Shown here one piece after another: positions 10,921 to 22,550 of a stretch of 64,000 nucleotides of DNA. Every line of letters starts with the position of its first letter. Position 1 is the stretch's first letter. The stretch comes from Notospermus geniculatus (lineage: Eukaryota > Nemertea > Pilidiophora > Heteronemertea > Lineidae): contig NMRB01000492.1 in assembly GCA_002633025.1 (NCBI GenBank), forward strand, positions 192,589 to 256,588. Direction: 5' to 3'. The position numbers and the translations under genes were made by a program. Below the pieces are notes generated by a model, which was not told where the DNA came from, did no database searches, and worked only from the letters and a program-made list of their open reading frames with translations.

Positions 10921-12450
10921 GTTTCCCATTTTTACACGGTTTTCATAACAAAGTTCATAATTTTTTCGTCCGTACATGCACTAATAGCTTTCACTTGCGG
11001 GATGAAGTTCTTTCACATTGTTGCAGTTCATGATTTACGGCCGAATGGCGGCAATTTTGAAAAACGCAATGCATCGTGTTGTGTAAACGCACGGAACATC
11101 ACACCGAAATGAAATGAATTTTGGGAGATAGATCCGCTATGTCGGATTTGCGGGAAACATGAAGATAGCAGAAAGATACATCTACGAAAATATGATGGAA
11201 TTTCGTGAAAATCATGTTGAAAACGGTTGATAACATGAAGTCAACAACCTGAAGCACTAACGATTTGGAATGAACAGTCCCCTCGTCCAGACACATGCCG
11301 TGCTAATGACTGTGATCACGGGATCCTAATCAACGAAATTGATTTTGCTCTCGGTTGATGGAAAAGATGAAAAAGCAGAAGGTTTTCCTCGGAGATTGAA
11401 CGCTTTTGACATTTTTATTAAAATGGTGTTCATTCTTTGAAGTTTAATGTAATGTATTTCTCATTCTGGATGATTTCTGAGCCGCTGACTTTCTGAATGC
11501 ATTCACTTTACATGCATATCGTGTGTAAACTCACACCGGGTAGAACGGGACGTTGTACATCTGGGCGAAGAAATAACGACGTAGATGTAGGCCCCATCTT
11601 GGTCAACAGTTTGGCAACAATGCCCTCTTTCCTTTACGTGTAAACCTTGCAGTTGATAGCAATGATGTATGTATTGGGTCCATTAGGAATTACTAGTAAT
11701 TCCACGCTCTCACATTGCTTATTGACGCAAATACGCAAGTCACTATTAAACAGATTTATTTTGTCCTGAAGGAGGTATCATATTGCATGCTATATTATAA
11801 ACCTCATCCCCAGCGGTTCCTAGCTAAATATATTGTAACGTTATCAAGGTTGTTGTATACGTTTAGAGACTTCAGTATGGCGTCGCGTACAAACGGAGGA
11901 AGTGTGGCTGTATTTCAGCTTGTACACATTAAATTGGTATCACGCTCAGAGAGAGATTTCTCCATAGTATCGGCCCCCTGGCCAACCTTTGATTGGGACA
12001 GCACGTCAGTCAGCCACCAACCCTTTTACATACGGTGTTACGGCAGCGGACACAAGGGCCGCTACAGTCGCCGTTGGTGTTGCACGGTGAACTGAAAGAG
12101 GAAGAATCACGAGAAATTGACTTTATCAGTCAATTTGAAGACTGTGGCTAGCATAGATTTATTAAAGGGACTGAAAACTCATCAGTAACTTAAGATAAAA
12201 TATAGATGAAATGGTCGAGTTTAGATGGACAAATGGAGGCATTTTTGTTGAACAACCCGAGTAGCAAAAACTACGAAATAATCAAAATTTTCTTGTGATT
12301 CATGACCAATGATATCAAACCCCTCACAGCACTACCTGGTCTCCATTCTTCCGACCTACTGACACTGCAACCAAACCGGTACATGTACTGTGCGCGGAGG
12401 ACTGAAAAATAACGTCCTTGACAATGTCCCCACATTGGTCGACTTACCCT
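10921..12450. other. Intergenic; no gene recognised
   Basis: A plus-strand frame ending at 12095 finishes with a basic cysteine-bearing tail (RCYGSGHKGRYSRRWCC). It lacks a convincing start, signal peptide or splice frame, so I do not call it a gene. Nothing else is seen. Confidence 0.45.
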
Positions 12451-13030
12451 ACACTCTAAAAACTAAAGTGTTGGACTTAACTCTTAAAGAGTTATATATA
12501 ACACTTTGCAAGCGTCTCCACAGTGACTGCACTCTAAGTGTTAATTCTACACTTTCTTAAGTGTTAACATTTTTAACACTTAGCAAGTGTTACATGTGTA
12601 ATACCTGAATGCAGTGATCGAGTGTTTATGAGAACGCACGGTGACCGGATTGGGGAGTGTGCCTGGAGGGCTGGCAGACCCCCCCCCCCCCCCCCCCCCA
12701 GTAGAAATACATGTAGGCCTAGCTTCTTATCGTTTTCAGTCATCATGAACAGGTTATTTTTACCACTTGCACAGTCAACACTTAAAAGTGTTGATTCATT
12801 CACAGTCAACACTTAAGAGTGTTGATTCATTCAAAGTGTGAAAATAACACTTAATCAACGCCTAAAGTGTTAAAACAATGTAACACTTTATAAGCGTTAT
12901 TTTTCAACACTTAAGTTTTTAGAGTGTACACTTCAAAGTGTGGAAATAACACTTAATCAACGCCTGAAGTGTTAAAACTAATGTAACACTTTATAAGCGT
13001 TATCTTCCAACACTTTAGTTTTTAGAGTGT
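12451..13030. mobile_element. 580-bp MITE built from AAGTGTT palindromes
   Basis: ACACTCTAAAAACTAAAGTG at the left tip is the complement of the right tip (to 13030). A third tip-like copy sits at 12905-12927, so the right ~100 bp is present twice (12831-12930 and 12932-13030). The interior is mostly repeated AACACTTAAGTGTT-like units, a 31-bp direct duplication at about 12771-12831 and a 21-base C run (12679-12699). It is non-coding. It lies immediately downstream, on the minus strand, of the peptide exon at 13060-13164. Confidence 0.7.
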
Positions 13031-13059
13031 AAGTTCCTTTTCTTGCGGCCGTACCTTAC

Positions 13060-13164
13060 CCAACAAAGACCACGTGCAGACCTCTCCATCATTTCGTCGT
13101 CTTCTTCCTCGAATGCAAACGCAACAGCAAGCAGCACCAGAAAGTAAAACAGGATTTTCACCAT
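13060..13164 (-). CDS. First exon (or whole gene) of a small secreted peptide precursor
   Basis: The ATG at 13164 has G at -3 and +4. It opens a hydrophobic signal peptide, MVKILFYFLVLLAVAFA, then an acidic stretch FEEEDDEMMER and SARGLCW (35 codons). At 13059-13054 a strong donor (GTAAGG) would end the exon in phase 0. If it is not spliced, the frame continues VRYGRKKR and then stops inside the neighbouring MITE, giving 49 residues. Signal peptide, acidic spacer and a short basic tail are typical of neuropeptide and antimicrobial precursors. An unspliced read would offer an RY-amide-like end (RYG before RKKR). No second exon was found and no known family is recognised. Secretion is well supported; identity is open. 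Confidence 0.4.
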
Positions 13165-13169
13165 TGCTA

Positions 13170-14479
13170 AATGATGTTGGGTCTGATAATATCCTCCCGT
13201 GTGATCTACTGATGCGGTGTATAGCTCGTCTGTTTGTGATTTCGATTCGGCGGTGGAGAAGCTGTCAGTCAAGAGTCACTAAGTTCGTTGAAGTATCGCG
13301 CCATTTGCAATTTCAAGCAGCGGCATCATAATTCCGAATACGGTACCGTGATTTTCAACGGCCAGGTGGTCGTTACATCTCATGTCGAAACAGCCCTAGA
13401 GTAACCTTCAATCCAATGCATAAGCATTCTTAATAGATCCTGGATACCAGAGTATGTGGAAGGCAAATGTGTACATGTATTGTACATGTACCTTATCAAG
13501 CCAAACAAGAATTTTACTTGGCTTGATATTTAAAGGAGCAGCCACTCCTAAAAATTTGCCCCGAACGAAAAGTAATGTTGAAGAGAACAAGAGCCTTTTA
13601 ATTTCTATTCGGTTAGCGATGTTCTTTAGATAATGGTTGTTGCTTTCGAAAACAAAGCTTTGTCGGAGATCATCTTCGCTTTGTGGAGAATCTTTTTTCA
13701 TTCTTTGAAGCTTTAATGAGGTTTATTTTCTTTGTCTTCCACGTGGATATCCATCGGTAAAGGTTGCTCTTCTTTTATTGATTCGGAAACAACGAAAACA
13801 AAGCATGATGCTGTTCATGTATTTCAAACGGAAAACACGTCGTGCTGTAAGAACCGTCTTTCGGAACTAGAGTTAAGACATTTATGAAACAATTTTAGGA
13901 ATCCACTTCAACTAACTGGTATATTTGTTCATTGGCGTCAACAGAAAAACGATGAGATGGGATTCTGTACACCATGAAATTCGTGCATGCTAAAAGCGGA
14001 TGAAACCTAAACCTAAGTCACAATATGAACTTCCCCGTCTGAGAAAACGGTTTCCCGTCGGAGTTGCCCCTTAAACAATATTACAGATCACCACCAATGT
14101 TGGGGAACATGCGTGAAATTAAAAATATAAATTTTAAAAATTCAGTAAAGCAACTACGGATGAACTGCTCTGATTTTAGTAGGCAAGTGCAAAAACGTGT
14201 GAAAGCAGCCCGGGACGTCGTGCACTTGAGGTCTTCAGAAACGTTCCCCATGATGTGCCGGTAATGATTCGCGATGTGACCTTTTCACCAACTGTGTTTG
14301 AATGTATTGATCACAAAGAACAGAAACTGCGATGCTCTAATAGGAGTGAGGAAAGAGAACCACGTCAATATATAATTTCTCATCATTTGATCATTTTTTA
14401 CTCACATGACACTCTCAGCCAAATGTTAACCGATCGAACATTCTATTTTAGTGGGGAGGCGATACCAATTCTTAAATAG
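13170..14479. other. Intergenic; one perfect short hairpin
   Basis: TATCAAGCCAA at 13493-13503 is repeated inverted as TTGGCTTGATA ending near 13528. No gene is recognised in the rest. Confidence 0.5.
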
Positions 14480-14910
14480 CCAGCACTGTGGGTTGCTGGC
14501 GATCAATTAGGTGTCTGAGAAAAGGTCTTGACCTGTCGTCGACCGAGAATTAACAGGGTCTAACTGCATTTTTTACTTGACCCTCATTTCCTGTGCTTAT
14601 AAGGGACTAAATGCACAGGGAATTTGGGTCAAGCTAAAAATGCAGTTAGACCCTGTTAATTCTCGGTTGACGCTGTGCCTCCAACTCGTGGTTTGCTAAC
14701 GATGAATTTGTTATGTCTTCCAAAAGGTCTTGACCTGTGCCTTCAATTTTTGGTTTGCAGGCGATCACTTAAATCGTAAAGGGTTTGACCTGCGTCTTCG
14801 CGATTTGAAGGCGATCAATGAGGAACCTAACTCACTGCCTCAATAGGTGTCACTGGTGGTTAAAATGACTTCGTAAAATGATTTTGACCTGTGCTTCCAA
14901 CTCGTCTGCA
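14480..14910 (+). repeat. Degenerate ~90-bp tandem repeat
   Basis: The blocks GGTTTGC, then GCGATCA, then AAAGGTCTTGACCTGT, then TTCCAACTCGT recur in this order about four times with strong drift. The first unit is interrupted by the foldback at 14542-14667. No open frame runs across it. Confidence 0.5.
14542..14667. mobile_element. 126-bp foldback element inside the tandem repeat
   Basis: ACCGAGAATTAACAGGGTCT begins at 14542 and its exact complement ends at 14667. Arms of about 50 bp pair almost fully around a short centre near 14600. Repeat-unit sequence resumes on both sides (CCTGTCGTCG before, GACGCTGTGCC after), so this looks like an insertion into the array. Confidence 0.65.
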
Positions 14911-16228
14911 CCACAGTTGAGAAGTAAGTGATGAGTGATGTGCTACACGTTTACAGGACAAATTGCTTTTCCTGCCCAAGACACAGTCTGTAAATGAGGT
15001 AAATTCCAATGGACCAATAATGATGCCGCGAAGAGCGGTGAGCACATCATCACATCATGGTAAATCCACATTTCTGTCATCCGTATGTATCGCCGGTGAC
15101 AGTAATGATCACATAAAACATGAGGAAAAAACTCATCATGCAGAAAGATATCGGGATAGGTTTGGTGCCAACTGAGGCTTAGACCAAAGGGAACAAAGTA
15201 AAAAGAACTTATTAAAAGATGGTTTAACCATCTCACTCTCTCAATCACTGGCAATGTGCATTCTGATAAATATGAAAATGAGTATTCAGCTTTTTAGAAT
15301 CATGTACCCTTTTCCGTTTTTGCTGAAATTTGCACTGAAATAGTTAGCAATTTGCACAATGCTTTTTTACATATTTCCTAAGCTAGGGAAACATAGCAAG
15401 TGCTAGTTGCTTTATTATACAATCCTTTAGTTGAGCGGCAGTCTCGGCATGACAACGAACTCCGATACATCATTTTAAGCCACACCAACTAATGAATTAA
15501 TATTTCCTTAATGCCTTTAAAGAGCTTCAACGTTTTAATTTTCTCTTTGAGTCGAACAAAGAGTAAAAAAGAGAAGATGAATATAAATCATTATTGATTG
15601 ATGAAGTTTCTGTGTAAAAAAACTCCATGGTACAAATTACCAGACGGCTCATTCAAAATTCATAGCCATCGATCGGCAATTTTATAAAATTTTATACATT
15701 TTTTTCTGATGTTCAGTCTTCAATTTACTTCTGCTTAAGTTATTTCATACTTCTTTATCCATGGTGTGACTGGCTAAAGTACATTTCATTTTCTTTTATT
15801 GACATTTCCCATCATTTCCGATATCGAAAACCGCGAATCGCCCTTCTTACTGGTGAAAGGTCGATCATAGTTGCACCTTTTTAGTTGTCTATTAAGACGT
15901 TGAACATCGGGAAATAGAAAATCGATGGTAGATCCGGGTTTTGTAATTTCCTTTGACTCAATGAGATTTTTTCGAAAAATATCTCACGAAAAACTATACT
16001 GGTTTATGACCATACAGGCTCAATCTGATTTTCTTGAAAAATGCAACTCTTCTCGAGCATTGGGAAAATGGCTAACATCGAGGTCGTTTAGAACGTTTCA
16101 TGAATTCACTGACAGGTGAAACAATTTTGGCAGCTGGTTGGTAATCGACTGGAAGGTTCAGTACCGGTACATCACTATCAAAGTGAAGGTGCAACGCACT
16201 GCTCTGGATCTAACAGAACGACATACAA
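14911..16228. other. Intergenic; nothing recognised
   Basis: An AT-rich stretch without a convincing exon, RNA gene or repeat pair. Confidence 0.5.
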
Positions 16229-16504
16229 TTAAAGGGCCACGGTATTCCTTCGCCATCCTGCGCTAAACATACCCGCGTTAAGGGAGACCTCTGTTGACAA
16301 TGTTGTTGAACTACTGCTTTTCAACCTCGCCCCATGTAGAGTAACTCTCGTTCCTAGGGTATCCACGTATGCATTGTATTGTAATCGTACATTCTCCAAC
16401 GCTGAGCTGAGGCGAAAGGAAGAACTACGGTATTCAAGAAGGACGCCATCACCGCCGGTGGCGCCGGCTGTCGACAAAAAGTGGAAAATATCGTGGCGCT
16501 TTAA
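16229..16504. mobile_element. TTAA-bounded MITE (TTAAAGGGCCACGGTATT)
   Basis: TTAA at both ends (16229-16232 and 16501-16504) flanks inverted tips: TTAAAGGGCCACGGTATT at the left and the complement of TTAAAGCGCCACGATATT at the right. An internal GGTGGCGCCGGCTGTCGA motif is shared with 53647-53873. The 276 bp are non-coding. Confidence 0.65.
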
Positions 16505-16953
16505 GTACTAACATTTTACTCTGAACCACCATGCTATTTTGTGTATATGTTCTTGGATGCTTATATTCTCATTAAAAAATCTGCGATCTTATTTTCCCTG
16601 GCGTTTAATAACTGTGTCGGATAATTTACGCATAACACCACAGACAATTGTTGATAATCGATCAGATCTCAGCCTTTGGCGATAATCCGTCAATATTCAA
16701 TCGTTCTATCGATAAGAAATCGATATTGTGGAATATCTCCATTATTGATGCACTTGGGATTGAGAGACTGATGTAATCTGTGGTAGGAAAGTGTCCTGAT
16801 TACAGAGATAAAAATGAATAGAAATTAATTTCAAATTGGGACTTTATTTTAATGTGGCAGCCGAACTTTCACTTTTTCCCAGGAAGTGGAGCCTGATCTG
16901 GATTGCACAGGCCTGTAGCTGGGGCAATAATGTGAAGGGCTTTGACACTGCAC

Positions 16954-17008
16954 TAAGGTTCTTCACTGACGTCACACGGTCACGTGACTACGAAGAATCC
17001 GCCATTTG
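16954..17008 (+). mobile_element. GAGGTTCTTCAC-family MITE fragment
   Basis: AAGGTTCTTCACTGACGTCA, then CGGTCACGTGACTACGAAGAAT, matches only the first ~50 bp of the family. It ends where the repeat at 17006 begins. Confidence 0.6.
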
Positions 17009-17155
17009 ACCAATAGGTTTCACTATGGTCCAGTTCAGTGCCTAGAGGACCCATTCATGGTTGACTGAGTACCAATCAGCAGAAGTTTACAATGTATTGG
17101 TCCACGAGAACTTTGCTGCCATCTTTTGGCGATAGGCGCGGCTGACTGGTCCTGT
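17006..17155 (+). repeat. Dispersed repeat, uninterrupted copy
   Basis: TTGACCAATAGG, GGACCCATTCAT, CCATCTTTTGGCGATA and GCGCGGCTGACTG align with 62604-63147, but the 366-bp insert of that copy is missing at the equivalent point (around GGTCCAGTTCAGTG). It is therefore an 'empty' version. Confidence 0.6.
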
Positions 17156-17738
17156 CTCTGTAGTGAAACATGATTCCAAAGCTATTTGTGATACACAAAA
17201 CCCTTGTTGGAACGTTTGTGGAGACACAAGGGACACATGAACAGCACTTAGCAGCCTCAGACTCTAATTGCCGCGGCTGCCATATCACCAGGTGAAGTCA
17301 GTGCTGGGGGAATTCAGCTCAAGGCGTGCCACATACCGAACGAACCTGCCAAAAGTGTCTTCATCAATAAACGTTTCAAATCAAAGTCAGTTAATAAGGC
17401 GGATCAATTTGGTTTTTTCCTCTCTTCAATTAAATCAGTGGGTGTTTCATTAAATGAAGTGTGAGCAATTAGATTCGTCAGCTTGCTTGATTAAAACCAC
17501 CGGGCGAAAGTTTCCCGCTGTAATTTACCGATGCCTTCTTATGATATAAAGCTTTCACTTCCGTTATTGTGATAGCATTGAGAAGAGACGCGTCTACCGC
17601 ATTCGGATATGTGACATAATTAATTTCTGAGGGATGTGATTATTTCAGATGAAACAGATCCCAACACGGTTATTTTTGTGTTTTTTTATGTGTCACAGGC
17701 GCAGGCGCATGTATTTAATGCTGAAGTCAGGTCGCAGC

Positions 17739-17896
17739 TACTGGGGAGGTTTCGAAATCAAACGATAAACCAAAACTTTACGACAACGTTATTTTTCATA
17801 CTACACATTAACCAGATTTTGCATTGCATTTTCGGTACAAAAATAACGTTGTCGTTAACGTTTACTTTATAGTTTGATTTCGAAACCTCCCTACTA
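17739..17896. mobile_element. Palindromic MITE, AATCAAACGATAAACG family (copy 1)
   Basis: GGGAGGTTTCGAAATCAAAC at the left is complemented at the right end. CGACAACGTTATTTTTCATA lies in the left arm, and the inverted right arm carries AATAACGTTGTCG. Two more copies are at 30109-30267 and 59158-59310. The ~155 bp are non-coding. Confidence 0.75.
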
Positions 17897-18544
17897 TTGC
17901 CTGCGCCGCGACGGAACAGGCCATGAGAACATCAGGGGTTCCCTTTGTCACCGCACAGCGTCTGACATCATCAGCTGATCGAGTCGCCTTCCCCAGGTTT
18001 CCCAAATTTTGAGCTTCTTTAGCCTGGAGTTGTTCGACTTCAGCTGGATCCTATTCAGTCTCGTGTTGTCATTGGTAGAAATCTCAGACCTCTGGCAGTT
18101 GCTGGCTTCATGTTTCATTAAGAGTTCTCAAAAGACGTGATTAAAATCCACACGAGCCCCAAGCTAACTTAATTTATTTAACAATTTACGTGTTACATGT
18201 TTCGAATTGTAGGTTTAGCTTTGGGTGAAACTAAAAGCCTCGCTTTTAATCGAATTCCCCTAATGGGAAAAAGATTTTTTCAGCAAACTCGGTTAAATGA
18301 GTTAGACCTCTGTTAGATGCAGGAAAGAAAATGTGATTTAATCAAGTTGACGAGTATTAAACGGGATATCTTGCATCAACGCAATCAAGCCCGTCTTTAT
18401 TAGCCTTAAAACTGAAGAAAAAACAGCCATTTGGGGGCAACGGGATGCGAAATTTTTATTGTCACCACATTTTGGACTTGGGATTTTTTTTCTCTCCAAA
18501 ATACAAAGAAAAAAACGTGAGGAATGGAAATAGTGGTGTCGAGA

Positions 18545-18625
18545 ATGGGAGCCGAACCAGCAAACCTGTGATCAGTAGGCAAGGACTCTGCCACCTGAGC
18601 CAACCAGCCATCGGTGCCAGCAACC
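18545..18625 (-). repeat. tRNA-derived SINE head
   Basis: On the minus strand GGCTCAGGTGGCAGAG fits a pol III A-box. GGTTCGGCTCC fits a B-box with one departure and lies 30-odd bp further. The acceptor stem does not pair, so it is not a working tRNA. Confidence 0.45.
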
Positions 18626-19530
18626 GAAAACTTCATGATGTCTTTCGTCAAAAAAAGGTCTATATACAATGTAATATGTAAACTTGGTGGCTGCTGACCC
18701 TAACCAAAATGTTTCTAGGCCTGACTCCAACACCAACCGTTCCCTAGCCTTCCCAAACCCAATTGAGTAAACTTGTTGCAGGGAATCGAGTTCGTTCACC
18801 GACCTTCTCTCCCATCATCAACCACCTTTTCATCCTCATTAAGTGACGTTTGTCGTCAAAGTGACACATCGATCGGGCCCTTGTTAGGCTATGATGTTAC
18901 AAATTCAATTTGTCTTGCTTGTCTGATGGGACGCAGGCGAATGAAAGCTTTCAGCCCGTGCTTCTCGGGGGAAAGGCGTCTTTTTCAAGATGCCATCTCC
19001 ATCCGTTCACGGAGACCCGAGCTTCCTGCTCGCTACGACGCAGCCAATTTGCAAACTAGCTGCACTCGGTCGGAAGCCAAGCATATTTGGGCTGATTCAT
19101 TGTCTGTTTACAACGGCTCTCATGGTGCATTCTCCTATACGCACGACAGAGATAGAGCGCTTGCTTCCAGCGTTGTGTTACACCAAGCAACTCTAGTTCT
19201 GTTTGTCTGCCAACAAGATCTTAAAATAACACAGGAAAAATGTCTCTTTATGCATTTCTGCGTGATAAGCTACGCCAACACCGGTGTCCTCCGACAAAAA
19301 TATCATGGACGTGGATCCATATCTTCTTTGATATTAGCCGTAATAATCACTGTCCAATAGAATAGGAAAACATCAATAAAGGCACAGAGAGAGATTGACA
19401 GATTCTTTATGTTTTTCATCCCCGTGGATCGAGCAAGTGTTTATCACAGTGTTTGCTCGTCTGCTTACCAAGACAATATGGTACACAGCGTAACTCGGCT
19501 ACATGTACAGCTTCGCCGTGTCATGTCGGA
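18626..19530. other. Intergenic; long but unconvincing open frame
   Basis: A 195-codon plus-strand frame (18773-19360) starts at a non-ATG codon and has no recognisable domain or biased composition, so I do not annotate it as a gene. Confidence 0.45.
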
Positions 19531-20049
19531 TTAAAGCGCCACTGTGTGCATTATGTTTTCTATCTCGTGGCGGTCGACGTAACCTCTGACCTTTAGGCTA
19601 CCTCGTTTACAGGTTTACAGACGCAATCAATGTACACCGTATATGCCCGGCAGCGCCAATCCATGGCGGCGAGGTTGGGACGGGGGTTGGGATCGTGATC
19701 TTGTGTCAGTGCATGCTCGACAAGACTGTTCAAATCGATCTATTTAAATGATCTAAGTTACCAATAAGGCATTGAGACTGTTGCCACACATAAAAAAATG
19801 AGTTGAAGCATGGTACCTAACCTGATGAAGGGTTAGTCACGCTATAACAGCGCGTTGAACTTCTCAAGTGATGAAAAGGATGGCGGCCATTTTTTCAGCT
19901 AAGGTTTCGACATAGTACCAGTCTAGCCTAGGCGTTACCACTGGCTATGTATGGGTTGGACAGGACACCAGTCTTGTCACGTTGGTTCCAGATTCCGCCG
20001 CCAGGGGACTGATACTGAGGCATACGTAATGCACACACTGCCCCTTTAA
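19531..20049. mobile_element. TTAA-bounded ~500-bp non-autonomous element (copy A)
   Basis: Begins TTAAAGCGCCACTG (19531) and ends in CAGTG-like sequence with CCCCTTTAA (TTAA at 20046-20049). Internal landmarks (GACAAGACTGTTCAAATC, AATTAGGCATTGAGACTG-like, GGAACCAACGTGA-like) occur inverted at 40549-40941. It is non-coding. Confidence 0.7.
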
Positions 20050-20370
20050 GTCGTGAATCAGCAGTGCTGATGAAAACGCTCTTTTACTGATTTTTGTGTC
20101 AAGCAATCGACATAGCTAATTAAAGACTTCATCCTGAGAATGTCAAGACATCTGATCAAAGGCAAATCCATGTAGATCGCGCTAGAGTCAGGCACGCTCG
20201 GGCATCATCAAAGGGTGTTGTCGTCGATCGGGGTTCTTCAACTTTTCCGTTCTGGCAGTGAGCGGAACTGTTTCATGGGTGAGATGGGAAGCCCTCCGGT
20301 CTATTCTTCACCTTCTTCATTAATTGTTCGTTGCCTTTGAATCCCTGTCACACCGGGCTTCCACTAGTAT

Positions 20371-20443
20371 TAGCCACACAGAAAATTTGGGAAAATCATT
20401 GAAAATGACCAAAAAATCAGCCAAAAATGATTTCTGTGGCTAA
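20371..20443. repeat. Short imperfect hairpin element
   Basis: TAGCCACACAGAAA at the left is inverted as ATTTCTGTGGCTA at the right, with an AT-rich 45-bp centre. No other copy was noticed. Confidence 0.35.
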
Positions 20444-20821
20444 AGGAAAAAGCTGTATTTGGCCAGCCCCTTTCACATTTCCTATTACTATGGCTAACGA
20501 AAATTTGAGCCTAGCAGAAGCCTTGGGCTTCATGTGATAAAGATGGCGACTCTCTCTGACAGTGCAGCTTTTCTTCTGGCACTCCGGTTTTCTCCTGCTC
20601 TCCGTCAAATTCAACCAATGTTGTCTATAAGCCAATAATGCCGAATATGGAGATTCCGATTTAACATTTTTACTCTCTTGCAAAAGAGAGTAAGAGAGTA
20701 TTTTTATTTTTACTCTCTTTTCTTTCCTTAATTGCTGACCCGTCCTGTTTGGGTTGGATACTTCAGATCTACATTTGGGTTTCAGCTCAGTCTTTTCTAG
20801 AGTTTCAGATAGTAAAGTTCC

Positions 20822-20912
20822 AGCCTGAAGAAGACCCCGGTTGGGGTCGAAAATTTGCTAAATATTCTGGAAATTGACTTTATATTCTTTATCATATTGT
20901 GTGTCGATTTTT
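20822..20912 (+). repeat. GACCCCGGTTGGGGTC hairpin repeat (copy 1)
   Basis: CCTGAAGAA, then the perfect hairpin GACCCC-GGTT-GGGGTC and GAAAA, is followed by TTTGC..TTGACTT and TTGTGTGTCGATTTTTGTG. The same order is found inverted at 22551-22640 and 31230-31340. This is the kind of segment found at the ends of Penelope-like and related retroelements, though no coding part is present. Confidence 0.55.
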
Positions 20913-22237
20913 GTGTTCGCCTTCTCTTTGGATTTACTCTCTTGCAAAATGTATTTGAGTCATTTGCCTCATACCTGAGATGAGGTGGTCATTATTCACG
21001 GTGTCGTCTGCACAGCCGTTGACAACTCACGGCCGATTGACCAAGTCAGGCATGCGTGCATATTCTCCTCGTCTGTTTGAGCAATTGTTGATCTCATTTC
21101 GGTCTAATTATCACAGATGCTCCAGGGAGATAGGGAAATTGATTAATTCTTGGCTGCACGATCACCAGTCGAGTCAGCTGTAGAGGTGTCATGAGGCGTA
21201 ATGATCGTCATGTAGTCAGTATCGAGCACACGTAGCCATAAGGTGCGCCGCGCATCAGAATTCTTTCATATTCTGCTATATCTTCAATTCGTCGCGTCGC
21301 CGGCTCAAAGCAAAAAAAGGATAGGCCTCCCTTGTTAGTGGAAAACGCTACATGTATATTGGTATAGCCAGAGGTGCTTTCGCCTATTGGAGTGCATACA
21401 AGACCCTTTTTCATTGTGGATGGTACAGCTTACCTCTTTCTTTTCAGACGGCTATACGCTTTAAAATATGGTCACAGTCTATTGCCAGTTGGCAGAAAAC
21501 GTTGATGGGCATCTGATAAAATGTTGATGCATATAGAGTCAATGCAAATATCTGCACAGCACTTCTCCATCATCCATAATCCGATCACGGTCTCGCCGGA
21601 GAAAGGTGCTCGACCAGAGACAAGAGAATGTGACGTCATAGGGTTTCTTACTGGAAACATGTCCTTATCGGGGGTGTGCAATGTCACGTGATCCTGTCAA
21701 TTATGCCATTCCAGTTCGCACCACCAAAATCCAGCATCCTATAAGAATTCTAGCAATCTTGTTATCCCTGTTCGGCGTAAAAGCCATAATATTGTTGTCG
21801 GCATGAGATGGCTTTCAAGATCACGAATCCACTTTTGCAATCATCGCCGCTTTCATACTGTCATTATTGCCAATCATGGCAATCATGTCGCTGTATGGCA
21901 CTTAAGCGACTCATTGATGAATAATGTTTATTAGACATGCTATCATGTTTCTATTAACCCAGTACTCGATCGATATTAGCCACTTTGAGAAGATTGACAA
22001 GACACCATCAGCTGAGGTAGTTAAATATCAAACTCTTTAATAAGAATATCAAACTCTAACTTCACATCTTCTTGACTTGATTATGGACCAGCTTCGTAGC
22101 TTCGTCAAGAAGAAAACTATTTTCGCTCGAAGTCTAATAATTATTTGAATTGTGGTATACTCGTGCGTGGTTTGCGATTACTGGTTTTAAGATGTCGCCT
22201 CGGCAGACATTGTATCCCAAAGGGGACATTTCGACAT
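20913..22237. other. Intergenic; no firm feature
   Basis: A minus-strand frame near 21208-21300 (PATRRIEDIAEYERILMRG) follows a polypyrimidine-AG acceptor-like site and shares two short nucleotide blocks with 9290-9345. It is noted but not called a gene. Confidence 0.4.
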
Positions 22238-22293
22238 GTCACCCTCCATGGTGGGCAACATTTTTGTCACCCTCCATGGTGGGCAACATTTTT
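22238..22293 (+). repeat. Perfect 28-bp tandem duplication
   Basis: A 28-bp unit beginning GTCACCCTCCATGGTGGG occurs twice without a mismatch (22238-22265 and 22266-22293). Confidence 0.9.
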
Positions 22294-22550
22294 ATAATCC
22301 CGTACCTCAAGTAAGTGTCCGTGGATGTGATTGGCTGACACCCTACACTTGACCATGAGTAATTTTGGCATGACGTCACCAAAGGTGCGACGTTTCATGA
22401 AATGTTGACCGGCAGTGTTCCAACTGTCGGATTAATGCAGTAAGATGGTGTGCCTTTGATGCGATGGTCAACTCCCAATTACATGTACTCTGTCCTCGCC
22501 TCCACAAATTTCTGATCTTTCTTTCTAAACCAAAGAAAGAGAGAGCACAA

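Noticed and set aside
11715-12095. Cysteine- and arginine-rich C-terminus as an antimicrobial peptide
   Set aside because: No signal peptide or splice acceptor leads into it.
18773-19360. 195-codon plus-strand open frame
   Set aside because: Non-ATG start, no domain, no splice context and no compositional sign of coding.
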